Of a stretch of 64,000 bases of DNA, positions 1 through 15,300 are shown in pieces. The notes under the pieces were generated by a model, which saw only the letters and a program-made list of their open reading frames with translations, had not been told where the DNA came from and searched no databases. Position 1 is the first letter of the stretch; every line of letters begins with the position of its first letter. Both the position numbers and the translations under genes were made by a program. The stretch covers positions 13,196,001 through 13,260,000 of the forward strand of contig NC_070616.1 in the NCBI RefSeq assembly GCF_027172205.1, in the 5' to 3' direction. This DNA comes from Podarcis raffonei. Lineage: Eukaryota; Chordata; Lepidosauria; Squamata; Lacertidae.

Positions 1-26
1 CAGTAGTTTAGCTGTTAAATAAATAA

Positions 27-29
<3 letters not shown>

Positions 30-64
<35 letters not shown>
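30..64. repeat. (AAT)n microsatellite
   Basis: About eleven aat units, preceded by aaataaataaaa. This looks like the A-rich tail of a retroposon whose body lies before base 1. It sits in the ZZEF1 intron after exon 6. Confidence 0.85.
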
Positions 65-182
65 GTTAAGACCTTGAAAAAGGAAGTCCCGGCCAGATAT
101 AAGCACTGGTGTATACTCATAAGAAGGAAAAATGATAATGTAGCTAAGCAGAAAAAGGAAAGAGAAGAGAACAAAAACTCAC

Positions 183-393
183 TGAGTATTTTGCAGGATG
201 GCATGAACAATTGCAGGGTTGGTGTCCATGGACGCCGTGATCAGAGAGGTCAAAAGGGACCAGTACCAGATAGCTGAAGCATCGCAGACCGAGACACCTC
301 CCTTCTTCACTCTTTGGTAGCCGATAGCCCTGAGCCCGTGGATTCTGGTGTCGCACCCATCACTAAGGCAGCGCTTGATATTTATTTGTACAT
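183..393 (-). CDS. ZZEF1: ZZEF1 coding exon 6 (end of DOC/APC10 domain)
   Basis: Acceptor TTTTGACAG|ATGTAC and donor ACTCA|GTGAGT. It encodes VQINIKRCLSDGCDTRIHG, LRAIGYQRVKKGGVSV and SAIWYWSLLTSLITASMD. It is the last exon in the window; the two leftover bases show that the coding frame continues in an exon beyond base 1. Confidence 0.95.
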
Positions 394-3300
394 CTGTCAA
401 AAGCATCAAACAAATAATTTCTTCCAGCCATGGGCCAATTTTGTTTTTTGTTTTTAATGAAGTTCTACAGCTCAAAGTGAAGCTGCTGATTGTCCAATAA
501 CGTTTAAGAACAGCTAACATCACAAAACATGCTATACGTGTATAGCAGGCATAGGCAAACATGGCCCTCCAGAAGTTTTGGGACTACAACTCCCATGATC
601 CCTAGCTAACAGGACCAGTGGTCAGAGATGATGGGAAATGTAGTTCCAAAACATCTGGAGGGCCGAGTTTGCCTATGCCTGGTGTAGCAGAACATCCTTC
701 GCTGTACATTACCACCTCAACCCCTTTGAGTTATATTCCAAAAGCATTCTCTCCTGCAGCCTAGAACATGACTGCTTATTCAGAGTACAATACCATGAAT
801 CAATAAACTCCTAGGTCTAGGTAATCGGTAGATTCTACAAGCTATTAAAGGAAAATGTCAAGTGATGGGAAGAAGGGTCATCATGGAGGATGTTGCTGCC
901 AAACCAAGTTTATTTACTGGGGAGTGGAGAATGACACAAACGAGCTTCCTATGCCAGGCCTGAAAAATTCCTGCACCTTCTTTTGGGTTCTCCAGAGCAG
1001 GGCAGCTGTAACCAAGCATAGCCAACTGCCAAGCCACAAAAATGAAGGCGGACCTAGTGGCAGGCAAGCTTAAATTATTGGCCGGGAATCATATGCCAGA
1101 CTCAGAGTCAAAAGAGACATGTAGTTATGCATAATTTGAGATTTCAACAAGGTCTAGCACTTCCAGATATTTTAAATATGATTTGGCATCCCTTTATTAC
1201 ATATACAAAAGAAGCATTACTTTCAAAACAACCCTCATCGCGTGCCTGGCAAATGTGGAACTATATGTGAAGATCAGTTAACACAAATATTCTTTCTTCT
1301 ACGTGAAGGCAATTTTTATTCTCATTTTTTCTTTCATGACTTTGTTACTTAACTCATATGTATCTGTACTTACTCTATGTGCCTATCTGGATATTTTTTC
1401 CCCCATCTGTTGTTGTCTTGGTTTTATATACATAATAAAATGAAATAAAAATTATTTGTCAAAAAAAAGACAGACATGTGGGGAATCCTTATGTCTAAAT
1501 CCCCCCGCAGAGGTCATATTTTTTTATTTTACCCTGGTCTTCATCTGATGCATCAAACCAGTGTATCTTTTAACTACAGTGGTACCTCGGCTCTCGAACG
1601 TCTCCGTTGTTGAATGTTTCAGAACCCGAAAGTAAATGCTTCCATTTTCAAAGTCGAACATCCTCTGCTGCATGTTTTTCAATTTTCTCAATTGCATTTG
1701 CAGCCAACCCTTTGCGCCTTGGTTTTCGAACCGTTCCGGAACTCCTACCGTCTTCCGGAACAGATTGCGTTCGAGAACTGAGGTTTCCTTTCTTCCTGAA
1801 ATATCCCTTTATGCTGCCTGGTGGAGGTACTTCACCCAGGAAACTTAACTGCAAAGTTGCTAGGGCACTTCTCTATTTCCCTTCCTGCCCCCTGCCCTAT
1901 TGCACAATGCTGGCATGTAATTATCCACATGTTGTTTATCCTGGAACTTCAAAAGTCTGTGGATCAGGCCACGTTTCTTTTCTGTTTATTTCTCCCCTCG
2001 CCCCACAAAAAGAGAAAAACTTCTGTATTAGGGAGTCCCACAAATATCCAGAAGCCACTCCTATTTTTAGGTGGCCCCATCTCTCTTCCAAAATGGTAGC
2101 CAGTGTGGTATAGTGGTTTTGAGTGCTGGACTAGGACCTGGGAGAGACAAGGCTTCAAATTGCCACCTGGCATAAAGCTCACTGGGCGATCTTGGGCCAG
2201 TCACTGCCTCTTTGCCGAGCCTATCCCATAGGGTCGTTGTGAGGATAAAATGGAGGAGGCGGGATATAAATGTAATAAATCAATAATTAAAACTGATTGA
2301 CACTCAACTAGCTCAAGTGTGTGATCTGTATTATATATGAGGGTAGTTCTGGCAACAGAGTAAGCCACAGTCCCAGGCAGACAAGACTTATCTGAGAACT
2401 GCAACATTTCTCTTAATGCTGGTCTTTTTGTTCGGGTTATAGGCCCCCAAGATTACTTCAACAGAAATTAATGAGCTTTAAAAACAACAACGCTCCAATT
2501 CCCTGAGCAAGTCAGAATTCCAGATTCAATTCTAGATAATGAACAAACCTGCAATCATGCAAACCACAATAATGGGGGGGTGGGGGCGCTTGTCAAATGT
2601 CCAAGTAAACCACAGGTATCTTGCTGAGGTGCATTGTGCATTTTAAGCCAATCATGACATTCACGGGTTTGCATGGAAATGAGGATAATACAGACACCGA
2701 ATCTTGCCTGAAGAGTGATATTCACAAGACATCCGATTTCAGTGGTTTCCAAGTATTAAGCTTCACATTTCTAGCGGCACATTTATAAAGCTATGCACAC
2801 TTGGGGCATTGAAACCTGTCAATCTGAACTCCAACACTCTTTTAAATAAGTTTTCTAGCTGAACACCAGAACCTGCACTCAGATTCAAAGGCTTGGTCCC
2901 AGAACACATGCAATCTGTCTCTGAGCATGGGCATCCACAAGTATTGAGAGCTCAAAAGTGTCTATGTGGGGTTTCTTGTCTGTTTGGTGGGCTGATTGTG
3001 AGTCACTTTGGGTTAACCTGGACGAGATAAAGCGACTTTGGGCTGACCTGGGTAACCCAAACTTCCCATCCCTAAGGAACTGCTCCCCCCCCCCTTTACC
3101 TTTCAAGCCAGACAGTTAAAATATATTTTGTTTTATTAACAAGAGAGAGAGAGAGAAGAAACACCAATTGTATTGTTATGGACTCACACATCTGACTAAT
3201 GTTAGCGTTTTCCAACAATGTCACATATCCGGTAACATTGCTGGGAATGTGAACATCGCGGACCTCCTGGAGATTGCTGGCCGTCCTTCCAACAGCTACC

Positions 3301-6300
3301 GTAACCTGCTGCGGCATGTAACTCTGGTCGTTGGCTGCGACTGCAATTGAGAGGTGCCTCAGAATGACATCCGGTTTCATCTTTAAACTGGAAGGCAAAG
3401 AGATTTCATTGGGAATGCGGGGGGTGAGAACAGGAGATTTTGTGGTGCCCAACTGAGCTTGCCCGACTTGCACTTATTCAGTAAAGAACACATTTATAAA
3501 AGGGTGCCAGGCTTATGTATCTACTGGGCCATACATATCGCGCCAGTCCATGATAAAGATCAAACTCAAGGCAGCTTACAATTAAAAAAGAAATCATGAG
3601 AGAATTAAAGGCAAAGGCTTGCATCCAGCATTAGTCATGCCTATTAGGTCTTCTGGGCAGAACTTTGCTCAAATCACCCTAAACCTAGTAATAAAACAAG
3701 CAGCACATTAAAAACTTTACCAACAGTTAAAATCCCAAGCAAGTTGACACTGGCTGTCCATCTATTATCAGGCCAGGACCATGTCTTAATTTATAAAGCC
3801 CTGAGCAACTTCGGTCCAGGGTACTTCAGGAACTTCCAGAAGCTTAATATCCCAGGTTGGTCACTGAGATCATCTGCTTGACTGTCGCTGGTCATTCCCC
3901 AAGTTGGCAAGGTTCATTTGAGACAACAAGGAACCAAGCCATTTGTGTAATCTGCCCAGCTCTGTGGAACCCTCTGACACTAAAGATATAGCGGACACCA
4001 TCTGTTTCAACTTTTAAACGCCTGCTGAAAACTTTTTTATTCCTTCAAGCTTATGCAGGTAATTAAGAATACATCTTTCCACAATAGTTGTCTGATTTTA
4101 ACTTTTTAATATGGTTTTTATTGTATGGTTTCATATGTACTTGTTGTGAAACACTTTGAAATTTTCTTTATGTATTAGCGGTACAGAAATATGGTTATAA
4201 ATAAGTAAACAGGGGGAAGAATCATAGGAAAACATAGTGGTAGAAAAACTTCCTGTACAAAGTCTTTCACATCACTGTTGTTTATCCATGCCGTAACCCT
4301 AGTGGGAGCAATACTAGCTTTTGACAGTTAAGGTATTTTGTTTTATGGGATCCACCCCTTCTGTTCAAGAGAAGCTTCTGTTTTGGTTGAAATGGTTTTA
4401 CTTGGTTTTGTAACCATATGTTTATATAGCTATAACCCATCCTGGGGACCTTATGGTGAAGGGCAGCTAAGGAATTTTATGAGTAAATGAAACAAACCAC
4501 AGTTCCTGGGCTCAGAATTAAGTCCAAGCCAAGGATAGTGGTTGGAGGCCAACATCTGGACAGAACCACAAGACCTCTCTTCTACAAGCTTGAGAGTCTT
4601 ATGTTAACCAGTTTCCATCCAAGTCAAACAAAGAAGAGGAACATTCTGCTTGGAAATCCCAGAAGCCTCGTTAATAATGAAATTCAGCCTGTCGCTCACC
4701 GTATCCAGTGTGACCGAGCACTCCCATCAGACTGCCAGAAGGAGGAGGTCTCTCCATTTGTCATTTTGTCAATGTCTGCTGAATTGGAGGAAGTTTCTAT
4801 GTGAGTGTAGCACTTTGAAACTGATTTGAGCTTGTCTAATTCCTGGTTTCCATTTAAATCACTCGGGCATTCTGTAAAGAGATTGGAAGAAGCGGCAAAG
4901 ACAGGTTAAGTAAAAACATTCATACCAGCATACTGACTTCTGCTTTCCTCTTCCTCCGTCCCCCTACCTTCATGGCAATCTACGAGACCTTTGAGGAAGT
5001 GATTCTCTTTCATTTCCTTGCAACACATTCATTGAGAATTTGCCTAGAGGAAAGGCAAGTAACCTCTCTCGCCTAGTGTTTCCTTTTCTCTCTTTTTTTA
5101 AAGAGCAGGTATTGAACTGGCGTCCAAATAGTACAAGCATCATCCACAGACTTAACTGTTAAGCAGACTGTGTGGATCTGGCTTCTGGTTTCTTTAGGTC
5201 CTTTCCCCTCTCTTGTTGGGAGCTCAGTCACCCAGGTTCACTATTAAAGGACTTACAGAGCTGCCAACCCTTAGGGAAGCCCACTCTGAGTTCCCGCATG
5301 AACTGCTAATCTGGGCACACATGAATGATTGTATGGGGGGATGCCCAGAGCAGACACTCATACAGCAATGTAACAGGCAGCCTCCTCTGAAGGTAGATAA
5401 TTCTGCTACGCCTCTGTATTCTGAGTGACTGAATGACCCACCTCACAACCTATGCAGAACAATTACAGGTGCCTAGTGAAGGGTGATCTAGAGAAAACAA
5501 AAAAAGGGGGGCGACCGCACCCATAGTGACAAAAATACCACACATTAGTAAAATCAGAATTTAAACACGGTTCAAATAAGAGAGGCATAGATTGGCATCT
5601 CCACCTGCAGAGGAGCTTTGCCTCCAAGGATGTCTTGATACTGAACGGCTCAAGAAATGATCCTGACATGGATATTCAGAAGATTGAGGGGAAACACAAT
5701 GAAGATTACAATTGCACCTCAGTGGCTGGCCCTGATTATAAACATTTTAGGTGATAAGAGGACAAATCAACTTCCAATACCTTTTTCTTTTAGGAGGAGC
5801 CGGTCTAAAGAATCCTTCAGTACGGAAGATCGCATGGTGCAAATATTGTTGAAGTACTCCAAGACTGGATATGGGATGACTGTGCTGGCGATACGGTGCC
5901 GGTGCAGGAACCTTAGGATCATGAAAGCGTGGAGACTAAGGCGCTCGTTCAACTCTGAAAATATGTCTACAAAACCTTGAGACAGAAAGGGAAAGGCGCT
6001 TAATAAGGTGAATACATATTTAGGTAGAGACAGAACATTTCCTGCTTCAGTTAATTAAGTGGCACTTAATTCTATCACTCGACTGGCTAGAACAGGAACA
6101 GAGGAATCTGTCGCCCCTCCAGATGTTGGTCTACAACTCCCATCATGATGGGAATTGTAGTCCAACAACATCTAGAGGGCCACTGGCTCCCAATCCCTGG
6201 GCTAAACATGAGATTAGTTAAATAAACCCCACTCAAGTCACCACTTAGGTGCTTCCAAACTACGCTAGTGGAAGGGGGGAAAGAAGCAGCAGTGCCCCTA

Positions 6301-9300
6301 AGAAAGAAACCATATGAAGCTACTGATAATTAAAACCAGAGTGTGAGGAGAAGCATATTCAATCAGTGTGAGCAAGTACATTTGGCCCCAACGAACAGGC
6401 TGATGGCTTAACTGTGTGTGAACCAAGTAATCATTGTATCCTAAACTACTGAAACTGTTTTGATATAATCCCTACAGAATGGTATGAGCTGGTAGCAGCA
6501 TTTTTCCATGTTGTATGATCCTAGAAGTTTCTGGAAATATGACATGACACTTGTTTAAAAATCCTAGTCCATTCCTAGGTTTGGGGGATATGTTTATGAA
6601 CACGGGTGCAGAATCTCCCAAAATCTCCAGTGTTCAGAAACTGGGAGTAGCCACACTCTATATGACTATATGTTCCTTACTTGGTACCTTGAACCATATC
6701 CTTAACCTCTTCTAGCTGTGAAAGACTGATAAGACATCCTTCAACTCAACTATGGGGCTCAAATAATGCACACAAACTAGTGAAACATGATGTTAAAAAA
6801 AAAAGAAAGGAGACCCGCAGATACTGTTCTCTTCTCAGACCTTTTCCTAGCACGGAACTCACAGCCCTCTTGCAGGGTGCCTGAGGGTTTGTTTTTTCCA
6901 GATTTAACAGTTTTCATATATTTTAGACATTGGTGTGGTGCAGTGGCTAAGAAGCTTGTGCTACGAAGCAGAAAGTTGCTACTCTGAATCTTGCCTCTTA
7001 TAGAAACTCAGTGTGGACCTTCAGTAAACGTCAATCTCCCTCTATCAACATTGATCTCCCATCTGTAATATGAGGTCAATACTGGCCTTACCTTAGCAAG
7101 ACTGTGAAAGCACTATGAATATTTGGAAAAACAAGCATTATTATTAGCTATGAGTACTTTTATACCCTGACTGTTTATTTTGGGTGTGCCCAAACAAAGC
7201 TACTAGAAACCTTGCAAAGGTTTGGCACTGCCTTGTGAGTCATGACCGTGCACTTCTCAGGAAAACACGAGCAAGTCAACATGACAGCTCCTGAGTAAAC
7301 AAGTGATTAAAAATGAACCCCTTGAATGCTTCAGGGTGAAGCTAGCAATGGTGATAGAATTGCACACTTGAGCTAAGTGAGATGCCCAATCAAAGATTCC
7401 TTCTGCTATTGGATACGTTAGTTTTCACCAATCTGGTCTTATCCAGATGTTTTGGACTTCAACTCCCATAGCTATAAATCAACTGGAGAATGTGAAGCTG
7501 CCTTACAGTGGCAGAAGAATCATGCTAGGGAGAAAGTCCCACTGCAAAGTCTCTCCCAACCCTACCTGGAGATGCCAGAGGTTGAACTTGGGACCTTCTG
7601 CTTGCTCTACCAACGAGCTATGGCCCTTCTCCATTTGCTCTAACACCGGGCACCTTCCCAGGGGGTTACTGTCATGCTATCTTAAGTCCGTGGCCCATTG
7701 CATTAAGCTAAATCCACAGAAGCCATCTCCCTTCTTCCTTCCCATTTCTTACCTGGGACAAGCGAACAAGCCTGCAGCTGCCTGATCACGTGGCTAAGCT
7801 CCCCTTGAAGATTGGCTCCGCTGGAGTTCTTGAGAGCCTCCAGCATGTTCTCCACATCCACTGTGCCATCACCCTCAGGATCAAACTGAGCAAAAGCCTG
7901 AAGGGGAAGAAAAAGAAGATCAGCAGTTAGATGAGGAGAGAGGGGAGACCCCCGTTTTATCGTGCCCACTGTCAACGGTCTTTAACCACCTCAAATGGCA
8001 AAAGCAATTTTCTCCATTGGCACAAAGTTATAGCACACATGATACTCATCTGATGCTCTCTAGATGCAGCTGGCCTTTAGTGTGGCGACACTTTACCCTT
8101 TGAACTCCCTTCCGTTATATCTCAGCCACTTTCGTTATTGTCTTTTTGGCATTTAAACAGAGACCTTTAGCTCTGTTGGTATCTGTGGGATTTATTTTAT
8201 GAATACAGTATTCAACTGTTTATATATATAATCGGCTTTTAAAGGGGGTGAACGAACGCACATGCACACAACTTGTTTTAACTTGCGTTGCCTTTTTGAC
8301 CAATGGCTATGGGAGATGTAGCTGAGTCAGAGAAACAGCAAGTAGTTCAGAGATGCCCTCCGAGTCCATGGTTTCAACAGAGATCTGAAATGATCCCCAA
8401 AACTAGTAACAGAATCTCACTGGTTGTTTATCACAGTTATTGCTTTAACAAAATCTTAGACTGGACATGATGTTCTGTTTTCTTAAGTCAGATGGATTGT
8501 CAGTACGCTCCTGCAAACCTATTAAAAGTAGTAATAAACCATTTTTCTCCTAAGCTGCTACTGCACTAAGGTCCTGCTTTGGGGTTTACTACAGGCATCT
8601 GGTTGGCCGCTCTGAGAACAGGATGCTGGACTGAATGAGCCACTGATCCAGCAGGCTATTTTTATGTCCTTAGAAAGGACATACTTTTTTAAGGTATCAA
8701 TTTTAGCTTGTTCTACTTTAAGTTTCCCTCAAGATGTAACCCAGAAGGGACTAGATTGTGAGCCCCTTTTAGGGAGTGTGATCGACACAACTGAAATTGT
8801 TGTAATGCAACAAAAGGATAGGGCAGTCTGTAAACATACCTGAAGTGTCTTATGTAAGCAACAAGGTTGTTTGCTTTCACCAACTAAAGCTAGTCTCCCT
8901 TCTGGTCCTTTAACTAATCCGTGATGGCCAAAGGTTAGATATACACATGGCATCAGCATAAAGGCTCAAGGCCTACTTGTTTGAGCTAAAACAGCCATTT
9001 GAAAAAAGGGCAAAATACTTTCTCTCCATGCCTTAGATTATGCCAGCCTATTTTGTACAATTGACTGTAACTTGTTCTACACACTGTTGCGTGTGCATCA
9101 TTGCTGAGCATGCTGCTTGTAAATGGATATGGATTATCCTCATTTCAAAGGTCAGCAGTGAAAATGCTAGTCACATGCTTAACCACAGCATGGGAGGACA
9201 GACTATGTGTTGGCAACCAGAGTGGTGTTTGGCTACGTGACCTCCCAAGTAGCACCATTTAAACAAAGCTGGCCAGGTGCTTTGTGTGCTGTGTACTACT

Positions 9301-12300
9301 GTCAACAAGTACATCCAATCCTAGTTTGCATGAAAAATTATAGTGATTTGTGGCTAGCTGTAACTGCAGAGACAGGGAAGTCATTTTACCTGCTCTGCAG
9401 TTGGGCTATAACCTTATCTGAACATGTACTCTCTTGGTGAAAGGCAGGGAACAGTTGCTAGGGGAAGTAAGTGTGTTCACCTGTCCCTTCAGTTCAGCCA
9501 CAATGCTCTCTCTTGATATAAATTTGCTGAGCTGAAGCCATGTGTGGGTGGATCTGCTGGCTGATTTCTGGGGTGCCAAAGACCTCAGAAGTGACAGGTG
9601 TTTTATTTTAACATGGTGAATGCATCTTCCAATTACTGTCCAACATTGGTTGACAGTTCGTTTCCATCCCCGATTCAAGGTGCTCACAGTAACTGTTCTA
9701 AACCCTAAACAATTTAGGTCCCAAATTTCTGAAAGACCGCATCCTTCCCTACAGACCTGTCAAGCTCAGTAAAAGGGTCCCCTTGGAAGTTCTACCACCC
9801 TCAGAAGGTTTTTTGAGGAGAGCAGAGGCCCAGGAGAAGTCATTCTCTGCTGGAAGGCCCTAAACTGTGCAATTCCTTCCGCACAGAACTGTGTCCAGCT
9901 TATTCAGTATACAGCTTTTGGTAAATGCTGAGTATGCAGCTTTCCCCCCTGACCTTTGATACCTGAGATATGAGTTGCAGGACCCACCCTATTCCAGTGA
10001 ATGTAGTCCGTTTTAACTGTTTTTAATTCTGAATTTTATGTAATCAAATGATAAATGATAAAAGCAGGTTAAAAGGTACCCCTGCTCGTACGGGCCAGTC
10101 GTGTCCGACTCTGGGGTTGCGTGCTCATCTCGCTCTAGAGGCCATGAGCCGGCGCCGTCCGAAGACACTTCCGGGTCACGTGGCCAGCGTGACGAAGCTG
10201 CAGCTGGCGAGCGAGCACCAGCGCAGCACACGGAAACGCCGTTTACCTTCCCGCTATAAAGCAGTCCCTATTTATCTACTTGCACTTAGGGGTGCTTTCG
10301 AACTGCTAGGTGGGCAGGAGCTGGGACCGAACGACGGGAGCTCACCCCGCCACGGGGATTCAAACTGCCGACCATACGATCGGCAAGTCCTAGGCACTGA
10401 GGTTTTACCCACAGCACCACCCGCGTCCCAAAAGTAGGTTAGATTGTAGCATCTGAATTCTCACTGTCGGTCTCAGATTGTGCCCCTATATAGCACAATC
10501 AGAAGTCAGGCAAAATTGTTATGGGCATAAGTGGTTGATTGGTAAAGGTGTTGTACGAGGTCGGGAAGACTTCCACTGGTTATTTGAATGGATAGAAAAC
10601 AAGGCTGTGCAAACCTTATGCTTTCATGTTGGTTAGGAGTTTACATCATGCCACCTTGGCAGCATTATGGGCTGAGCAAAGTCTGGCTGCTCAGCCTCAT
10701 TCGCCTCGGAGCTCCTCAGTGTGTCTATTGCCTGACAACACCAATAACAAAGGGGGAAATGCCCCCTGAATAAACCTGACACCAAATTATTTCTGATACG
10801 TACAAATCTTTTTGAGTACACTTGTATATGTCTGTTTACACAAATCCCTTGAAAAAGCAACATCCATGTGCATGTGCTCTTCTCTACTGTCTCTGTGGGG
10901 TGTGGGTTGATCCAGGGGGAGGGAGGCAAGAGGTGAGCAGAGGAGCTGGCATTTGATAAAAAAATCTAAATGTGCTCACAGGCCTGAAAAAGGTTGATGC
11001 CCGCTGTCAATACTATATTCATCTTAATACTGCATGGACCATATTAGGGGCTCTTACGTGGCAGAAAAGTTCCAAATAATTTTTTAGTAGACAATAAATA
11101 ATCACGAGTTGGAAGAGGAAGAAGATGGGCTCAGGAGAGGTGCGTGGAACGAAAGGTCTGAGGGAAAAGGAAAATATGTTTTCTCCACAGTGTCTGGGAT
11201 GGTGGATCTGTGATGCCATGTGGGAACACCCCAAACTTCTCCACTGATCCTCAGAGCTGGCTAGTCAAGCCAACCCCAATCACCCCACCCAGATTGTCAA
11301 ATGACACACTCCAACTCATGGCAATGAACAAGTGCCGGAGACTCAAATACAGAACGCTGTACGGAGAATTCTTCAGAGCGGAGGGTCAACCTCTGAAGTG
11401 GTGCTCATCAACCACATACAGGTTTACAGACTCAGCTAAAGTAACTTGGGCTCCTGAGAAGTGAAGCTTTTTCTTCTTTAAAAAATAAATAAATCTCCGC
11501 ATATATTACTTGTGCTCAAAATTTCAAATAAATCTCTGAAATGCACAAGCAAATCATGTGGGACAAAAACAACAACAACAAATGGAGCTTTGACCCAGGC
11601 TTACAAGTGACAGAGCTTCAGAGCCAACACCCCCTTTTTCCATTCACTTAAGCAGGAGGAATCACAGTTCAAGGGCCCAGCCAGGCAAAAGCACTTCAGG
11701 AGGGTGCAGAGCAGGGGCAGTGAGGAGTGTGGCCTGGGTATGAGGCTTGACCCGCGGAGAGTTCTGAGGGTTGAATAGAGAGGCCTGGAAGGCTGTTTGT
11801 GGTCCTCAAGAGCATATTTGCAAGTGAACAAGGAAGTGTTGCAAAAAGGCAGAGAGCTCTGTGCATTGCTAAAGCCTAAGGGCCAGCAAAATCAAACAGC
11901 TTCCCTACCTGAGCATCAGGTCATGTTTCTTAACAGGGTGTTGTCCCCTGAACCTTTGCCCTGAAGTGTTCTCTTTCTCTTCATACTATCACAATTACAT
12001 GTTACATAAAGGTGAAACTGTCCACACCCACTCTAAAGGCAATGCAGGAGTTTGCAGGCTCAAAGCAGGCATTTTTCAAACAGCACTTAAACTGCTTTTT
12101 GCATTTTCCACAACAACTGCTTGGATGTGTAGTAATTTTAAATCAATTCTCTTCCATTTTCTGCCTCACATAAAACCCACTGAGGAAACAGATATTCCAA
12201 ACTAAAATAACTCCTAGCATCACTTATGAAAAACAACCAGCATCTGTTCTCCCTTATAGGCAAACATTGTCATGAACCCTGTTAAAATGAAAGGAGAAGG

Positions 12301-15300
12301 ATTATTTAATACTTCCCATAATTAACTGTTTGTGAAACCAATGTCCCCTTCTACAGGCATTACCCCACACAAAATTCAATCTAGGTTCTTATGCAACAAT
12401 AATCTCAGTTTAGAAACTCCCCTAATTACCAGTATAGCATACTGTAACTTCTAACTTCCTTTCATGAGCAGCAGCTTCTGCGAGAGATTGCAGGAGTTAA
12501 AAGCTCCAGCATATATGCTTCAAAACCACAGACACTGCTTTGGATTGGAAGAGGGCACTACATTTAACAGCATGGGAAAATATATCCTCTGGGTCATGCT
12601 TTCAACAGAACTGCAGGTTATTTATGGCCATGGGTCATATGAGGAAAAGGTTGCTTGGAAACACAACTTAGTACTGGACCAAAACGTGTAACTGGGAGTT
12701 GCAGTCTCAAAAAATATGGAGGGCCAAGTTTGCCTATGCCTGTTCTAAACCATCGCTGGGGAGCCAACAACAGCATTTTAAATCTGCTTCTATAGGCCAC
12801 ACAGAGCCACTGCTGCAGGAAGGAGACCCAGGTTCACACCTGTCCACCCTCAGCTCAGGGTTTACAAGTCATACTCTTACCCTAAGATGCATATCTGAAA
12901 ATGCAGCAGCCCACCACAGAAAATGGTTGTTGAGTAGACAACACAGATAAAGTAATCTAAAGCATTTCACCAAGCCACAGAACTATACAAAACTGTTAAT
13001 AGAAATACTTCCATCTCAAATCCATTCCTGGGCAAGACTCAGTAAACACACAGGATCTCACTCCCAAGTTTCCATAGAGCTGAATCGCAAGGCTACAATC
13101 CTACAATGCTGTACGTTTCCTAAAAGGAAGCCCTGAAGTGAACACAATAGTGTTTGCTGTAGAGCCCACTCTGCAGGAGGTGGTTGCTGTCCTGCCTTGT
13201 GCATTTCCTAAAGGAGAAACCCTAAACTGAGCACACTGGAGCTTACAGGTGAGTAAATACTTGACACAGGAGTGCATTGCAAGGCCGCAGCTGTCATCCC
13301 TGAGCACCCTTCCCTGGGGAGTTAAGGCCCCAGAAACACAGAGTAGTTCAGTTCCAAGTATACATGCAAATAAACAAATGGAACCCAGTCATAATATATT
13401 AAGAAGTAGAACACATGAGGAGGGGGATAAGTGATAGCGGGGTTTTTTTAAAAAAAAAAGTTTGTATCTTCAACTTTTCAAAGTTGCATTTTTTAAAACT
13501 TGAATTTTGAATTTGTTTGTGAACCTCTCTGAGCTGCTTTGGAGACCTTTTTTGGCAGAAAGATGGCACAAATATAAACTCTAACAGCACAGAGAGGCCT
13601 GCACTGCAAGCCTGCCATCCTACTTTGCATGCTTCCTAAGAGTAAACACAAGAACACTTACTTGGGAGTAAACACCACAGAAGAGTGCATTGCAAGGCTG
13701 CCCTCTCTACTTTGCATAAGAGGAAGCGCCAGAACCAAACACAGCAAGTATTACATAAGCCTGCACTGCAAAGCTGCTGCCCTTGGGCATCTTTGCCTAG
13801 GGCAGCAAACCCTACCGAGCAGAGAATAGCCCTCCACCCTTCCGTTTGGGTGCATAGGCTATGCTGCTCAAACACACATATGTAGATGCAATCCCCTCAA
13901 ACAGAGGAAGCGGCCATGTTGAATCAAACCACTGGCCCATTTGGCTCAGTATTTTCCACAATGATGAGAAATGGCTCTCCTGGATTTCAGACGGGGGGAG
14001 GGGTCTCTTTCCCAGCCCTATCTGGAGATACCATTGGGAACTGAATTTAGGAACAGGTACTCTGCCACGGAAAGGTGATCCTTTGCTTAAAAGAAAACAA
14101 GATTCTAGTCCTCATTTTTCTGAACAAAGAGCTTAAAGAGGAATGTACGAAGCTGCCCTATATTGACAGTTGGTCCATCCAGCTCAGTATTCTGGACACT
14201 GACTAGCAGCTGCTCTCCAGCGTTTCAGGCATTCTCCAGCCGTTATCTAGAGATGCCAGGGATTGAATCTTGGACCTTCTGCATGCAAAGCGGGTACTCT
14301 AACAGTGCTTCAAGTTTAAGTGCAGTTTGAACCAGGATCTGAGATAGCTAGATTCAGAAAAGTTTTCTCCTTAAACAGCTGAAGGGGATGTGTGACATGT
14401 CAAGAAGGAAATGCCTTACTTGTGAGTGGTGGTGATAAACATGACATCTGTATAGCACTATCAGGTTTAGGGATTCTAGTCCTCATTATTCTAAATAAAG
14501 GTCTAGCTTAAATAACAACATAACAAGCTGCCTTATACTGAGCCCATAGTGGTTCATCTAGCTTTGTATTCTCACAACCCCAGAGTCGTCTGCGACTGAA
14601 CCTAACGGTCAGGGGCACCTTTACAACTATTTGTAGCGGCTCTCCAAGGTTTCAGGCAGGGAGCCTTTCCCCAGCCCTGCTGGGATATGCCAGAGACCAA
14701 CCTGGGACCTCCTGCACGCAAACATAATGCTCCACCACTGCCCTGTGCACTTTGCCCTAAAAATAAAGCAAGACTCTAGTCCTCCTGATTTCAACATAGG
14801 CTGCTTCAAACAGGAACCTAGGAAGCTGTCTTATACCAAGGTAGACCTCCGGGGTCCACCTGGAGGAGGTCTCCGCCCCCCCCCCAGCAGCCCTGCCTGG
14901 AGATGCCAAGGGCGGAAAGTGGGGCCTCCGAAGCACCTGCCCCACGCACTGAGCTGCCACCCCTTTCCCCATGGTGTGGGGGGGGGCTCCCGCTCACCTC
15001 CTCGCTCCTGGCTCGCTCCTCGGCGGCGGCGGCTTCCCCTCCACTCCCGCCTCCTCCCGTGGCGGCTGCCCCGGCGGTGGCGGCGGCCCCCGCTGCTCCT
15101 CCTCCGCCGCCTCCTCCTCCTCCCGGCGTCGGCCCGGCGCGCGCCTCGAGGGCCTCGCAGAGCTGCTCGAGGCTGACGGCGTGCTCCCCGCGGCCCAGGC
15201 GCTCCTCCAGCCAGCGCACCAGGGCGGCGTGGTGGCGGGACAGCAGCGGTTCCGCCGAGGGAGCCTCGCGCAAGCGGGCCGCGGCCTCCTCCCTCAGGCG

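Larger units (their letters stand above)
394..3187. other. ZZEF1: ZZEF1 intron 5
   Basis: Holds a hAT-like MITE (546-681), an L1 tail (about 1126-1468), a mariner-like MITE remnant (about 1578-1783) and a tRNA-derived SINE (about 2098-2285). I recognise nothing in 2290-3187 apart from short C and GA runs near 3085 and 3145. Confidence 0.7.

Noticed and set aside
13900-14740. tRNA-like sequences with A and B boxes
   Set aside because: They are heads of SINEs (also at 2098, 7640, 10434 and 16515) without a full cloverleaf; no true tRNA gene was found.
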